Source: Coffea arabica | Taxonomy: Eukaryota > Streptophyta > Magnoliopsida > Gentianales > Rubiaceae | Direction: 5' to 3' | NCBI RefSeq assembly: GCF_036785885.1 | Contig: NC_092322.1 | Coordinates: 37,655,994 to 37,719,993 of the forward strand | Length of the DNA: 64,000 bases | Program-made: the position numbers and the translations under genes | Shown here: positions 37,765-48,884 of the stretch, in pieces | Layout: the number at the start of each line of letters is the position of its first letter | Position numbering within the stretch: position 1 is the stretch's first letter | Notes under the pieces: model-generated | What the model was told of the DNA's origin: nothing | Database searches by the model: none | The model's input: only the letters and a program-made list of their open reading frames with translations

Positions 37765-40700
37765 TTGAATCCGAAGAACGTAAGTGCAATGACCTTAAGA
37801 AGTGGAAAGGAAATTCAGGAATCCGAACTCATGACTCCAAAGGACAAGGATGAAGAAAAGATCAAGAAAGAACTTGACCCAATCATTGAACTTAAAGCTA
37901 ATCCGCTTCCCTTTTCTAGCAGGTTGGAGAAACCAAAGAAGCAGAACAAGGAGAAAGAGATCTTTGACGTATTCCACAAAGTAGAGATCAACATTCCTCT
38001 ACTAGATGCAACCAAAAAAGTGCCGAAATATGCAAAGTTTTTTAAAGATTTGTGCATCAACTGAAGAAGGTTGAGAGGAGACGAAAGAGTTATTGTGGGG
38101 GAGAACTTGTCAGCGGTTCTATAGAGGAAACTTCCACCGAAATGCGGGGATCCAGGTATGTTCATTATCCCCTGTAAAATAGATAATACTTTGATTAGAA
38201 ATGTCATGTTGGACCTAGGAACATCGTTAATGTCTAAATCTATCTATGTTTCTTTGAACTTAGGTCCGTTAAAAGAAACTGGAATAATAATCCAATTAGT
38301 TGATCGAACAAATGCTTATCCTGATGGGTTGGTCGATGATGTGTTGGTTAAAATTCCTAACTGATTTTTATGTATTTAACATAAATAATTATCATTCCCC
38401 CGACCCCTTACCTTTGCTATTAGGTAGATCCTTTTTGTTCACAATTCAAACTAAATTTGATGTTAATAAGAGTACCTTGTCCATGAAATTTGATGAAAAA
38501 ATTATTCATTTCAATATCTTTGAGACCATGAAATATCTCTCGAACTCTAATTTTAACTCTGTTTTTTCTATGAGTGCTATTGACCCAACGATGAAGGAAG
38601 TGTTTGAAATTATTGGCAGGGATGAGTTAGAAGTTGTTTTAAACAAGTACCTTGAGTTAAACACAACTTATGAGGTAGAATTGAGTAAAGATCTGAAGGT
38701 GGGGCATTGCAATCGTTGCCATTCAAGACGACAAGGTATGAGCTTGCACTTATTTTCGTGCCCAAATCTCACCAAAGGGTATTACCGTCTGTGGTGCAGA
38801 CACCTATGTTTGAATTAAAATCTCTGCCAAAGCACTTGAAATACATTTATTTGGGCGAGAAGGAAATGCTTCCGTTGATTATCTCGACGCGACTGTTGGA
38901 AATCCAAGAAGAAAAACTAATCCAAATTCTTAGAGATCACAAGCAAGCAATGGGATGGACTATCACTGACATTAAGGGCATCAGCCTCTCTGTATGTATG
39001 CACCGAATAAGGTTCAAAGAAGATGCCAAACCTATACGGCAAGCTCAAAGGATGCTCAATCCCCTTATGATGGAAGTGATGAAGAACGAAATACTATAGC
39101 TGCTAGATGTGGGGATCATATATGCAATATCAGATGGCCCATGGATGAACTCGGTACATGTAGTTCCAAAGAAGGCAGGAGTGACAGTGGAGGCCAACCA
39201 AAAGAGTGAACTCATGCCAGTACACAAACTCACTGGATGACGGCAGTGTATCGACTACCGGAAATTTAACGCTGTTGCGGAAAAAGACCATTTTTCACTT
39301 CCTTTTATTGACCAAATGATTGAACGATTAGTTTGTTGAGCTTACTATTGTTTTTTAAATGGGATTTCAGGATATTTCAAATTGCAATGACACTGGAAGA
39401 TCAAGAGAAAACCACCTTTACGTGCCCGTTTGAAACTTTCACATATAGGCAAATGCCTTTCGGATTATGCAATGTCCCTGCAATATGGTGAGTATTTTTT
39501 CAAAATATATTAAGAAAATTATTGAGATTTTCATGGACGACTTTAGTAAATATGGTGATAGTTTTGATAATTATCTAGATAACCTGAAATTGATCTTCTT
39601 GAGATTATAGAAACTAATCTCGTGTTTAATTGAAAAAAATGTCATTTTATTGTTGAGCATGGGATAGTTCAAGGTCACATAGTGTCCTCTAAGGGTATTG
39701 AAATTGATTAAGTTAAAATAGACATTATATCTGCCTTACCTTACCCCGCGAGTGTGCGAGAAGTGCATTTTTTTCTTAGACATGTAGGTTTTTTCCAAAG
39801 GTTCATAAGAATTTCTCGAAGACTAGAGCTCCTCTGTTCAAACTCTTACAAAAAGATATGGCCTTTGAGTTCAATGTTGAGTGTGAAAGAGCATTCGACA
39901 AATTAAAGGAGTTGTTGACATCGTCACCGATCATCCAATCTCTTGACTGGAATCTCTTATTTGAGATCATGTATGATGCTAGTGATCATGCAGTGGGAGT
40001 AGTGTTAGGGCAGAGAGTAGGAAAAGCAACTCATGCCATCTACTACACGTCCGGAACCTTGAGTGGAGGTCAATTGAATTACTCCACTACTGAGAATGAG
40101 GTTTTAGCAGTTATTTTTGCTTTAGAAAAATTCAGGTCATATTTATTAGGTGGTAAAGTTATTGTATTTTTTGATCATACAGCGTTGAGGTACCTAATGA
40201 CCAAGAAAGATGCGAAACCAAGGCTGATAAAGTGGATATTGCTCTTGCAAGAATTTGACTTGGAGATAAGGGATAAAAGTGGTTCAGAGAATTTGGTAGT
40301 TGACCATTTAAGTCGCATATCAGTTGGAGAGGAGAACGTGCCATTGAAAGATACATTCCCTAATGAACAATTATTTTCTCTAAATTCTAAATTGCCTCGG
40401 TATGCTGATTTAGTTAATTATCTAATAACTGACAAATTACATGCAGGTTGGCCCAAAGCAAAAAGGGACAATTTAAAGAGCGACACGCCAAATACTACAT
40501 ATGGGACGACCCGTATCTGTACAAGCATTGTGCTGATCAAGTAATACGAAGGTGCGTAACTGAGAATGAATATCACTCAATCTTAACTTTTTTTCATTCT
40601 TTTGCCTATAGAGGTCATTTTGGACCTAAGAGAACAGCTCGTAAAGTGTTAGAGAGCGGATTCTACTGGCTTTCACTATTCAAAGATGCCTACATGTTCT

Positions 40701-41689
40701 GTAAGTCGTGTGAAAGATGTCAAAAAGTAGGTAACATTTTTCATAGAGATCTGACGTCTCAAATTTCAATGTTCTTTGTTGAAATTTTTGACGTATGAGG
40801 GATTGATTTTATGGGCCCTTTTCCCATGTCGTTTGGCTTTCTTTATATCATCTTGGCAGTTGATTATGTTTCCAAATAAGTGGAAGTTAAAGCCATCCGG
40901 ACTAATGATTCAAAAGTGATTTCAGATTTTATTAAATCTAATATTTTTGTGCGTTTTGGGATGCCAAGAACCATTGTTAGTGACGGAGGGATGCACTTCT
41001 GCAATAAGACCATAGCTACGCTATTTCGAAGGTATGGTGTGCTCCACAAGGTCTCAACATCATACCACCTTCAAACCAATGGCCAAACTGAAGTATCGAA
41101 TCGAGAAATCAAATCTATTTTGGAAAAAATGGTGTGACCCAATAGGAAGGATTGGAGTCAATGGTTGAAAGATGCACTTTAGACCTATTGGACGGCGTAT
41201 AAGACTCCTATAAGGATGTCACCCTACAGATTGATATTCGGGAAGCTGTGTCACCTCCCAGTGGAATTTGAGCACAAGGCCTTTTGGACGATAAAACAGT
41301 GTAATATGAATTTAGAGGAGGCTGGTGCTTATCGAAAGTTGGACTTGCAAGAATTGGAGGAGATCCGGAGCAAAACATATAAGAATGCATTAATTTACAA
41401 GGAGAGGAGTAGGGTGTTTCATAACCAACAAATCTCTAGGAAAACTTTTGAAGTTAGTCAAAAGGTTCTCCTATACCAATCCAAGTTTAAGCTGTTTCCA
41501 GGTAAACTGCGTTCCAGATGGATTGACCTTTTTATTGTTACTCACGTCTTTCACTATGGCGTAGTAGAAATCCAGAGCACTAAGACGGCCAAAAAGTTTG
41601 TGATGAATGGACACCGTCTCAAACACTATTACGAGAGCTTTCCAAGTGGAGAAGTGAAGGTGATACATTTGGATGCACCAAATTGCTAA
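37765..41689 (+). pseudogene. Athila pol remnants (PR-RT-RH-INT)
   Basis: Protease: LIRNVMLDLGTSLMS (38190-38240), with DLGTS where DLGAS is usual. Reverse transcriptase: QEEKLIQILRDHKQAMGWT, RQAQRMLNPLMMEVMKNEIL, the VHVVPKKAGV block, CIDYRKFNAV, and the catalytic FMDDFSKYG at about 39530. RNase [17 protein letters not shown] ... [19 protein letters not shown] (39858-40330). Integrase: the HHCC finger (HSFAYRGHFG ... CKSCERCQKVGN), GIDFMGPFPMSFGF, FGMPRTIVSDGGMHF and QTNGQTEVSNREIK, so all three acidic residues are legible. The C-terminal part runs to 41689 with no chromodomain seen. RT before integrase defines Ty3/gypsy. Breaks at many places, including about 39310-39360 and 40797. Confidence 0.88.
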
Positions 41690-41861
41690 CACCTAGCCAT
41701 GTCTAACCAAAGATGTTAAAGAAAGGCGCTTTTTGGGAGGCAGCTCAATTTCTTTTAGTTGTCGTTCAACTTTAGTTGATAACTTCAATATGTTTTCTTA
41801 AAGTTTTTTCAAATTTTTTATTTTATTTTTTGTTTTTGATGATTAGTAGGAGTTCCCCTGA

Positions 41862-42240
41862 CATAACGCGCCAGCGTCAATAGGGCGCGTGGTAATGTGC
41901 AACTCCTAGGTGCTTCATCAAAAAGGTTTTAACCCTCATAACGTGCCTATGTCAAATCACCTAAAGAGCTCTTCCTTCGATCTTGGAGCAGACTGACCGA
42001 CATGACGTGTCCACATCAACAAGGCGTGAGGTAACTTATAATTCAACGACTCTTCATTAGAAGGGTTCTTGCCTTCATGACGTGCCTGCGTCACCTAGGC
42101 GCTGTTAATGTGCAATCCTCAAAGTCTTCGTCAGAAAGGTTTCCACCCTTATGATGCGTCGGTGTCAACTGGGTACATGGTAACTTTGAACTTAACAGAC
42201 ATTTATCAGAAGGGTTCTTGCCTTCTTGACGTGCCACATC
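41862..42240 (+). repeat. Diverged tandem repeats with TGACGTGC / AACGCGCC motifs
   Basis: About six units of 63-76 bp open with CATAACGCGCC, CATAACGTGCC, CATGACGTGTCC, CATGACGTGCC, TATGATGCGTC and CTTGACGTGCC, each followed by a CGTCA-like half. Same position and motif as the 68-bp repeats at 2936-3098. A TATA-like TATAAAAAA is at 42261 and a second TATATATAAAA near 42337. Confidence 0.7.
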
Positions 42241-42359
42241 ATGTTCGAGGGAAAGGTATGTATAAAAAATAAATAAAATAAAATAAATTTCATTTAAATT
42301 CAAATTTTTAATTTTCAAATCTTTAGATTCATCTCTATATATAAAAAAAAAAAAAATCG

Positions 42360-43118
42360 CAACCCATTTTGGTTCTCTTTCTTCTTTCTTTCTTTTTCCT
42401 TTCTTTCTTTCTTCTTCCCCTGTCTTCCCTTTTTCCTTTTCACCTGAAACTCACGACTGCCGCCACCACCGTCTTTATCTCCTTGACGTTCGTCGCCGTC
42501 TTCTTTGTCGCAACCACTGCCATTGCTGTTCTCCATTACCTTGCCCACCATAGCATGGATGACTGCTGCAACAACTACCGCGCTGTCCACCGCTCCCCTG
42601 GCGTACCTTTCTCGTCACGCGCCGCCACTATTGCTGCTCCATTACTGTTGCGCCGCCATGTCTCTCTCTCTCTCTCTTGCGGCATCCGATAGACGCCACC
42701 ACAGCTTCGACACACATCGCGCCCGACCCATGGCCGTCTGCCGCCTAGCTCCGTCACATGCCGCTGCATGCTGCTGTCTCAACCACCAACGTGCGCCACC
42801 GCCAATCCCTCAACCGCCACACTTCATTATCTTAGAGGTAGAGGTAATCCACTTCTTTCCCCCTTCAACTAACTCTCTAGAGTATCAAATTTTGAAGTAT
42901 TATTTCTGGAAGTAATTATTTGACTCAATTGGGAAATACTCTGTTGAATTATACCGAATCTGGGAGTCATCTGATTCTTCATTTAAACTGCAGCGTTGTT
43001 CGAGAATTTTCTGATATTGTGGCTCGATAAATTCTGCATTTCACAATTGAATTGGGAGACACCGGTTGCCCTTGATTTGGTTGTTGAAATCGGTTGAATT
43101 AAATTGCATTGTTAGGAG
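42360..43118 (+). other. Pyrimidine tract, CpG-rich block and T-rich tail of the Athila-like element
   Basis: 42369-42430 is CT-rich. 42440-42830 is GC/CpG-rich with Ala/Pro/Ser/His/Arg-rich frames, and has a (CT)n run at about 42656-42677. 42840-43118 is T-rich and resembles the spacer after the CpG block of the first element. No protein is claimed. The sequence is cut at 43118 by the LTR that starts TGTCGCGCCCC. Confidence 0.6.
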
Positions 43119-46100
43119 TGTCGCGCCCCATTTTTTTGAAAAAAAAAATGAAATTACGATTACAGGTTTATAAAAATGAATTTTTTGATTGATTTTGATT
43201 GAAAAAAGTTTTTGACTTTTAGAAAATAAATAAAGAAAATGGACCTAAATGGAACTAAAAGTGCAATGATTTTGACCCAAAAATAATAGTTTAAAAAGGA
43301 TTTTTAATAAAAAATAGGAGTCGCCACCTGGTATTAAGTTAAGGTGTACCAAGTCACCTATAATGAATTTTCAAAGAAAAAGTAGAGAAAACCCTTTTTA
43401 AACGACTTCAAGTCTGCAAAAATCAAGAGAAAAGGGGTCGGGAGTCACATTTGAAGAAAGGGAAGGCAAGAATAAAATCCAAAACACCCTTTCAACCTAA
43501 CCAAAGCCAGTTGCGTGATTTAATCAAAAACTTTTCTTATTTTAACCTAAAAGTTTATCACATTTGGATGTCACTATATGGATGCAAAACCTAAATCTAG
43601 GAAGATATCGGGGGGTCGGAATATCTCTTCAAAACTTGATTGATGTAAATCACATTAATTGTAATGCCCAAGAGTAACTCTTCGAAGAGGTCACGAATAT
43701 GCAAAATATGAGGCTCGAAAGAAAGAAAAGAAAAGAAAAGAATCATATACATGACCTAAAGGAATGCATCATAACGGGTGTGAGGGCTAAAATTCATGAC
43801 TCAATTTTTCCTTTTATAGAGGGAATACGAGCGTGCTAAGACTAGAAAAGTCATACTCGTCCATATCCCATATTCGAGGGGTATTTCCTATCTAATCAAG
43901 CAAAAATGTACTAACCTAATTCTAATTCTTAAATGGAATGCAAGTCCTAAAATGCCATGTTCCACACATAGGGATAAGGAATATACATATAGGGAAAATA
44001 TGGATAAGGGATGTACATAAGGGGGAAATATCATGCAAAAATAGTAAGGATCCTAAAAGATAAAAAATATGCATGCAAATGTAGTGATTATCATACAAAC
44101 ATGATCTAGCGCGTGGATGGTACCTAAGGGTCTAGCATTGGACTAACCCATATGTATAAGTTCTCACTAGCGTTGGACTAGTGAGAAATTAGAAAGGAGG
44201 GGCACAACTAGTATTGGACTAGTGTAGAATCGGGAAAAGGGGTCACAACTAGCGTTGGACTAATGTGGCGACGTCATGCATTTATTATAATCAAATAAAT
44301 CATGTAAAATATAATAAAGCAAATAAACATATAAATTACATATAGCACATAACACATAAGCATGAAATCAAGATGCAAGACCCTAAAAAAGCGAGTAACA
44401 CATAAACACACAAGCATGTAAAACACGCAAAGCAAATAAAGCAAATAATGACTTAACTATTACATTCGGAGGACCCTAACTACAATCTAAAAGGAGAAAG
44501 AATTAAATAAAATGAAATAATAACCAAACTATTATAATTTTGGCATTTAATGCCTCTTAAATAACCGAAATTAAAAAATGAATATACAAGATTAAAACCA
44601 ATAAAGTGAATAAATAAATAAAATAAAATAAAATAAAGAAACACATTCAAAAGAATGCAATTACACACATAGAATCACATAGGAACATATTGGGTCAAAT
44701 AAAATCAAAATAAAGAAGTAGAGCGTACCTCCCTTGAATTGGTTGTCTAATGAAATGCAATTTTCTTATTTAACCTCCAAAACAATAAAATGGTCAAGGC
44801 ATCACTTTAATTAACAAATAATCACAAGAAATTGAAATAAATACGAAATTGAATTAATCAAATCATTTAAATAAAAATAAGCAACCCATATTCAATAAAT
44901 TAAAACAAACAAGGATCCAATTGAAACAATTAAAGAAGTTTGAGGGGTTAAATTATTATTATTACAAATATTAGGGGTCTAAATGAAAATAATAGAATTA
45001 AGGTTTAAGATAAAGTCTATCAAAACTAAATGTTAAATTTCACAAAAAATGAATGAAAACCCATTTGCTATAGTTAAACAATAAAATTACCCCAAATTTC
45101 TACTAAGTTTCACATCATGATTATAAATCTATCAAAAAAATCGTTAAGCCTTCAAATTCATCCTAAAATTCACTAAAAATCTATTCAAAAACCCATTAAG
45201 TCATAGGAAAAATCTGAAGTAACGATAGTTATGGTAACGAATCTATTTTTACCTGATATAACAGGTAAAAATACTTTTAGCGACCATTAGATTACCTGTT
45301 GTACTGGTCATCTAAATGAAATAGTACCTAAAATTTTGGTTAGTAAGCTTTGCATAAAAAATAGTAAGTTAACTCGATATATTAGTAACTTTTATGTCTC
45401 AAAACGTAAACTTGAATAAATATGGAACTAATTTTTTTTTTGAAGTAAAATACTACTCTATATCTGAAACTTAGTTTTTGGAGAGTAATTTTAGTTCAAG
45501 TAATAGTAAGTTTTTATAGATTAATAGTAAATATTGTTGATAGAATAGTAATTTTGGTAAATTATCAAAACTTAATAGTTTGTGGCATAAATTTACTATT
45601 TTACTTAAAGAAACTTACAATTGTACGTATCATTTATAAATGTTATATGTTTGAAGCATTTTAAATATACCATGAAAACTTTTTTTTTTTGCATATGACC
45701 TTATGAAATATGTAAGAATAATTTGTCATATTTTAAATTTTTAATTATGGGAAAATAAACAACTAAGTTCCCAAAATATTTCACTTTTATTGTTTAAAAA
45801 ATCTCAACTTGTTGGTTAAATTTAAAATAATTCTATTGTCAAAAATAGTTTTTTCTCAAATTAACTTTCATGATTAGATGTGAGATACAAATATGGTAAA
45901 ATATCCCTCATACATATGTAATGGATGTAATGGATATTCCAGACTTTTAGTAAAAAAAATTTGTTGTTAAAATAACATATATCATAGTGTACTAATTATT
46001 TTAGGACCATTTTATAGGTGAACTAAATTTAATTTAAATTATACAATAGATTATACATGCATGTGATTTTCATTTATAATTATTGGATCCTATTCTTATG

Positions 46101-47849
46101 AACAATCTCCCAAGGGATTTAATCCAGATCATACCGATTTTCTTATATTAATTGTTATACTAATTTTGTCATTTTTATTATTATATTATTTCTCATTTTG
46201 TTTAGGCTTTTACTCTTATTATTTCTTGTGTCTCAGATGTAAATTTATTAAAACTTTATCATCTTATTATATTCATAGGTGTAAAATTATAAAAATTTTG
46301 ATATATAATCAAGTAATATTCTATATATAACTAGGAAGATTTGTTGTTATTGTTATTCGAACTTTCAAACTTTTCAAAAATTGAAAATGATTAAAAGCTT
46401 ATAATACGACAAAATTTTATTACATATTTCACAAGATTATGTGAAAAGTCAAACTATTTTTCATAGTATTTTAAAATATATAAATAATTTTTTTTCAATT
46501 ATACCTATAATCATGTATTATACAGGTATATTATGAGTACTTACTAACTAAGGTACTAAGAATTAATCATTAATAAAACATCTTATCGTTATTTCAAATA
46601 AATTTCCTAATACTATTTTGAAATATGTTTTAAAATAAAATAGCACATGTGTCCCATAAATCAGTAAGTTTTGATTATTAATCAATTTACCATGTTATTA
46701 GTAAGAGTTACTATTTATTTTAGATAGAAAACTTACTTTCTTATTTTTAAGTGTTATTCTATTTAGGTGGATAGACCTAGCAAATAATCAAATGATCGCT
46801 AAAAGCAAATAAAAAATAAATAAAAAATGGTCATCCAAGTGTTATCCTATTTATGTCTTAAAAAGTAAATTGAAATAAAAATGAAAGTTACTTTTTAAAA
46901 AAAAATAAATTACTACTCTATATTCGAAACTTACTTTTTGGAGAGTAAGTTTAGTTCAAGTAATAGTAAGTTTTCACGGATTAATAGTAAATCCTGTTGA
47001 TAAAATAGTAAATTTGGTTAATCATCAAGACTTACTAGTTTGTGGCATAAATTTACTATTTTACTTAAAGAAACTTATATGAAACAAGTATTAGGAAGTT
47101 TATTTAAAATAATGCTAAGATTTTTTTATTAATGATTGAAACTTAATATTATAGTTAGTAATTGTTGGTAACGTAAATGTATAATATATGATTGTATGTA
47201 TCATTCATCAATGTTATGTGTTTTAAGCATTTTAATAAATTTATGTATCATTTACAAAGGTTATGTGTTCTAATAAATTTATTTTCTAGGTCACAAGTAT
47301 AAAAGTTAAATTTGTACTAATGTGGCATAATCTTTGAAAACTATAGTAAATTTATCCACATATTTAGTTTCGTGAGATTCAAATATATGTTGTATCATTT
47401 ACAATATGGATTTATATGCACATATTTTTTATCAAACTTACTTTTAATTGGCAAATAGTATGTAAATTATTAAAAAATGTCATTTTATAATAATCATAAT
47501 TTGTATAGGTGAATTGTATGTAAACTGCTAAAATTGCCAATTTATAAATGATCAAATACTACTTTATGGCATATATTAGTTTGGTCAACTAAAAAATTAT
47601 CGTAATTAAGTGTACGTTGGTTGTTGATTTGAAATTTGCACCCCTGTCACTATTTCGTTATTTCTACCACAAGTTTTTCTAATCAAAGTAAAACAAAGTC
47701 AAATATCTTTTCCTTTTGTATGCAGTATTTATATTTAGTTAAAAATTAATAAACCATGATTACATTTCATAATTTCTAATGAAATTAGTAACATTTTCTA
47801 AATAAATTGGAATAATTTGTAAAATATGTTATTTTTTTACCAATATAAT

Positions 47850-48030
47850 TAGGGGTGACAATCGGGTCCAAATCGGAGTGGCGGGTCGGGTTGAGACCCA
47901 GGTAAAAGAGAAAACTGGCTGACCCGAACTTGACCCGCCAACCCGAAATGGGTCAAGATATCTGACCTGAATCTGAAAATTTCAGGTTGTCTGGTTGGCG
48001 GGACGACCCGAATGACCCAAAACTTAATTT
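47850..48030 (+). mobile_element. Possible hAT-type terminus fragment
   Basis: Begins TAGGGGTGACAATCGGGTC and is followed by many GGGT/GACCC phrases (GGCGGGTCGGGTTGAGACCC, CTGACCCGAACTTGACCCGC), a style typical of hAT termini in plants. No matching inverted end was found, so it is probably a truncated copy inside the MULE. Confidence 0.35.
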
Positions 48031-48366
48031 TAATTTATTAATTTACCACTATAATTTCTAATTCACACAAGACTAATTACATAATCAAGTAATAAAAATT
48101 TAAATAAATAATCCCAAATAATGCCCGTACTAGTGTCGAATGCATAACTAAAATAGGAAATTGCAACAAAAAATAATTTTTACAGGAAAGGTGCAAATAA
48201 GTAGAACTTTTGCTAACTTTAAACCAAAATAAAAAAAAAAAGGATAGGCTTTTTTGTAGTGTTGAATTCAAAAGTGTTGTGGTTGTGATAGAATTCTTTA
48301 TTAAATTTTGAAACAGTTAAGAATTCAAGAGATAAGTACCAAGGTGACTTTTATTAGCCATTAATT

Positions 48367-48645
48367 TTAGTTAGAGTAGGAAAGGTCGATGCCCTAGTAA
48401 CGCTTGGATTTCTTTATGCCAAAGAATTCATAGTACCTAAAGCTGGTAGCCTTTTTCCGGATTCATTGAAGGTATTTATGAGACCCCCAATCTATACTCA
48501 ATTTGATCATACCCAAAGATTGGAATCCTAGGCAACCCATAGCCAAAGATTGCTGAAAGTTATGTTAAATTGCATAATTCCTCTGGAACGACTAGAATTT
48601 AAGAGGGGAAGAGAAAAATACTATCTAGATTCAAAAATAATTGAG
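48367..48645 (+). pseudogene. Unidentified gene-like fragment carried inside the MULE
   Basis: A single frame runs for about 90 codons with only one stop (TAG at about 48529). Its composition is protein-like, unlike the AT-rich surroundings; it includes VGKVDALVTLGFLYAKEF, VPKAGSLFPDSLKVFM and PPIYTQFDHTQRLES. I do not recognise the family. MULEs often pick up pieces of host genes, so a captured exon is plausible. Confined by the extra right-terminal repeat that starts at about 48650. Confidence 0.4.
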
Positions 48646-48649
48646 TAAC

Positions 48650-48884
48650 TATAGTAACAGTCCATTTAGCAATTAGAACTTTTAATTTTCTGACTAAAAC
48701 TTATCTTTCAGGCATATACTTATTAGTTTTAATTAAAAACTTACTAAAGTTAATATTAATTATTTTAATATAATATTTAAAAAAGTCGCTAAAAATTTTG
48801 ATCTGTCACTAAAGGTAATAGAAACCTATAATAGTAGGTTTTCCTAATATCGTTACCATAACTATAGGCACTGTAGCATTGTCC
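48650..48884. repeat. Extra internal copy of the MULE right end
   Basis: A diverged direct copy of 52140-52351, including CAGGCATATACTTA, AAAAACTTACTAAAGTTAAT, GTAGGTTTTCCTAA and CGTTACCATAACTATAGGCA then CTGTAGCA..TGTCC. It shows that two related termini are present in the same orientation. Confidence 0.75.

Larger units (their letters stand above)
34882..43118 (+). mobile_element. Old Athila-like Ty3/gypsy element, right end displaced by a nested insertion
   Basis: The left LTR (34882-36276, TGATATGT...CCTGTCA) is homologous to, but clearly diverged from, the LTR at 314-1708. A decayed tRNA-Asp PBS follows (36282, TGGCACCGTTGTCGGG). Then come gag (36.4-37.7 kb), protease, reverse transcriptase, RNase H and integrase (37.8-41.69 kb), the Athila tail motif TTTTGGGAGGCAGCTCAATT (41731), TGACG-type repeats and a CpG-rich block. 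The sequence breaks at 43118, where a Tat/Ogre-like LTR begins. The remaining part and the 3-prime LTR should resume beyond the right edge of the window. Many stops: inactive. Confidence 0.88.

Noticed and set aside
34882-43118. A complete LTR element ending inside the window
   Set aside because: No 3-prime LTR or PPT is present before the Tat/Ogre-like LTR starts at 43119. The right end must lie outside the window.
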